Shown: positions 62,101 to 64,000 of the stretch, piece after piece
Numbering within the stretch: position 1 is the first letter of the stretch
Layout: every line of letters starts with the position of its first letter
Assembly: GCF_029227915.1 (NCBI RefSeq)
Contig: NC_079887.1
Span: 14,694,001-14,758,000 of the forward strand
Origin: Hydractinia symbiolongicarpus
Lineage: Eukaryota; Cnidaria; Hydrozoa; Anthoathecata; Hydractiniidae
Length of the DNA stretch: 64,000 bases
Direction of reading: 5' to 3'
The notes under the pieces: model-generated
What the model was told of the DNA's origin: nothing
What the model saw: only the letters and a program-made list of their open reading frames with translations
The model's database searches: none
Made by a program: the position numbers and the translations under genes

Positions 62101-64000
62101 TTACTTTCTCAGAAGCTTTGATACAGTTGACTACTTTTCTATTCTTTTAATGAACACTTTTTAAAAAGCACATCTTTCCTGCTCATATTTTACATTTTGT
62201 GATAAGTTATAGTGGAGTTTCTTAACATCTGCACAATCAGAGTCTCGGGTTTTCTTATAGATCTTTCTGGTCTAAAATTTCTGTGGGTGTTGTTCAAGTT
62301 TTGTATCAGTGCTTTTAACGCTTTTTCTTAGATGTTTCATTTACGTACAAATTGCACAACTCTGGTGAAGCCACCAAGGAGGAGGGTGAAGCAACAGATA
62401 GTACGTTGGAGTATGACATTGATGTTGAGTATGTGAGTGAAGAAAAAGTGGAAAAAAAGTCCCATAAAAGACCACCGTCTTGTAATGTAAGAATTTATTT
62501 TTGGAATTGGAATGTATTTAATCAGATGAAAGAAGTATAAAAGTGTGTAGTATTATTTTTTCTTCTTCCTTTTATTCGTTCTAAATCTCTTTGGAGCATG
62601 GTCGTGAGAAAAAGACTGAGTTTTGAAGCTTTTTAAAGTTATAGCAGAACTTAGTCAAATACATGCGTATTCATATCGTGCATTAGTGTAATTTACGAAA
62701 TTTATTTTGATGAAAAGATACAGGATGGACGGAAATATGATAAACGGCTTCTAATGTTCTTATGTTTTTTTTTGTTTGTTTTTTTCTATTTTTTTCTATT
62801 TTTTATTTTTTTATTTATGTTCTGTCATATTTGGATGTTCAAGAGTAGAATGAAGTTGTGGTTATGCAAATTAATCGTTTCATGTTGAACATCCAAATTC
62901 TTACAGTATTTTCTCATACGTTGTTCACACAAGACTTTTTTAACATGTTTAGCCGACTGAAGAACCTGCTGCCAAATCTTCACGCCATCACAGTGATTGC
63001 ACACCAAAAGATGATAATGATGATGATGATGTGTTGAAGAAAGACAAAAAATTTGAGGAGAACTTGATATGTCCAATATGTCAGGTAGCTATGTTAAAAT
63101 TAAACCGAAACGAAGTTATGTGATTGGAAGGTGGGAGACACTGAAGTTGGTTGCAGAATTAGTAGCTTGCATTATACATAAATGCGAAAATGAAATCTAG
63201 CAAAATCTCTGTTCATCAACTACGAATGAATATTTATTTTGCGTATTTTTTCTCTTCTACAAAGAAGATTTCCTACGTCGAAGTATTACGAATACAGAAC
63301 ATGATATTTTATGAAAAATGAATCAGTATTTAACTAGTTGCTGAAAAGGCTTAAGCCGGCTCTCCATTTAGCGATTTTTAATCGCCTGAGCTGTAGCGCT
63401 CAGTTCTGAGCATGCGCAATGACATTATTGCGTCATATTCTTTGGTCGCCGTGGTCGCTGAAAAAGTAGAAACATTTTCTATCTTTTCTTTTTCAATCGC
63501 CGGCGAACAATTACGTCATGGGTTATTTTAAGCCAATCAAAATCAAATGTTTTTTATGTATTTAGCAAGTGCGATATTTCCATGCCACCATTCCTTTTTA
63601 TTTTTATTTTTTCCTTTCTTCTACTTTTCTTTTTTGTTTCCATACACACAACAGAGTGAAAATAGAAATTTGTTCATCCATCGTTGAAGTCACTCATGGT
63701 TTGTTTTGGCTTCTTTTTTCAATCGCCTGTCAAAATTTGAACAAATGGAGATTGAGCGAACACTAATTTGTCTTGTGTGTTTACCAATCGCACTAAAAAG
63801 GAGACCTGGCTTAAAAATGAATGGTACATGGTATGTTTTACAGTATATTGCACCAATCACATGTCTTATTTTCGTGTATTTTTAGGATATTTATCACGAA
63901 TGTGTGAGGTGAGTTCGTCCTTTGAACCGATGTGTTTTTGAAACTCATAGGCGCGTAAGCAATCTGTGGCAATTAATTTTTCTTTATAGTTGCCAACCGT
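59108..64000 (+). CDS. CHFR: FHA-RING E3 ubiquitin ligase, CHFR-like, 3' end missing
   Basis: Exons that close in phase: 59108-59191, 59439-59569, 60286-60331, 62006-62069, 62332-62486, 62953-63084, 63886-63908 and 63990 to the window end. The N-terminus is an FHA phosphopeptide-binding domain: LTRMLNGCDI supplies the phosphate-binding Arg, LSKHHC the Ser-x-x-His, SSNGLLINGT the Ser-Asn-Gly-x-x-x-Asn-Gly loop. An acidic, Asp-rich linker follows (KDDNDDDD), then the start of a RING finger (ENLICPICQ, DIYHECVS, CQP). FHA plus RING with a C-V-S-x-Q-P segment matches CHFR, the mitotic-stress checkpoint ligase, better than RNF8. The later zinc ligands and PBZ finger would lie beyond 64000. The junction 59191/59439 was chosen for phase and FHA fit. 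Confidence 0.8.
61275..61842. repeat. Minisatellite, about 20-base unit, roughly 28 copies
   Basis: Unit GAGTTAACTGTACTTCTGGA with variants in the second half (CTTATCGA, CATATCGA) and some 18-19 base units lacking TA. It lies in the intron 60332-62005 of the FHA-RING gene. The open frame across it is an artefact of the repeat. Confidence 0.95.
63355..63810. mobile_element. MITE with TTAA target duplication
   Basis: Flanked on both sides by TTAA (63351-63354 and 63811-63814). Ends are inverted: GCCGGCTCTCCATTTAGCGA on the left, and GCCAGGTCTCCTTTTTAGTG as reverse complement on the right; GCGATT/AATCGC blocks recur inside. TTAA duplication indicates a piggyBac- or Kolobok-class transposase (family knowledge). 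It lies in the intron 63085-63885 of the FHA-RING gene, within the RING coding region. Confidence 0.82.

Overview
Composition (AT-rich), short GT-AG exons in long introns, all four recognisable host genes on the + strand and a dense load of DNA transposons, Helitron-like elements, SINEs and retroelement debris indicate an animal nuclear genome. The protein style (Ig/SEA adhesion GPCR, Sushi-HYR-EGF receptor, AT-rich introns) fits a cnidarian, most likely a hydrozoan; the genus cannot be fixed from sequence alone.

Layout. (1) 1-9602: 3' part of an adhesion GPCR (Ig, SEA-like, HRM-like, GAIN/GPS, seven TM helices); its 5' end lies outside the window. (2) 9603-18497: intergenic DNA holding a decayed protein-primed-type DNA polymerase B (minus strand, Maverick/adintovirus-like), a gag-like fragment, a tRNA-derived SINE, a copia RT fragment and a LINE tail. 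(3) 18498-38350: a complete 25-exon gene for a single-pass membrane protein of about 1289 residues: signal peptide, 2 Sushi-like, 2 HYR, several TNFR/ephrin-receptor-like (GCC2_GCC3) modules, 5 EGF, SEA-like stalk, TM, short tail. Its introns carry Helitron-like elements, a LINE reverse transcriptase and a broken piggyBac. (4) 40341-47594 and 48867-57688: two tandem aldehyde dehydrogenase 3 genes with the same 12-exon structure. (5) 59108-64000: 5' part of an FHA-RING ubiquitin ligase resembling CHFR, cut off inside the RING finger by the window end.

Exon models were built by hand from open frames, GT/AG sites and intron phase; all phases close in genes 1-5. The genes do not form an obvious pathway: two encode surface receptors, two are metabolic duplicates, one is probably a cell-cycle/DNA-damage ligase. 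I see no clear new multi-gene system. The most noteworthy items are the modular phase-1 receptor at 18498-38350, the uneven divergence (gene conversion) of the ALDH3 pair with a GC splice donor in copy B, repeated head-to-tail Helitron-like insertions, and the PolB relic.
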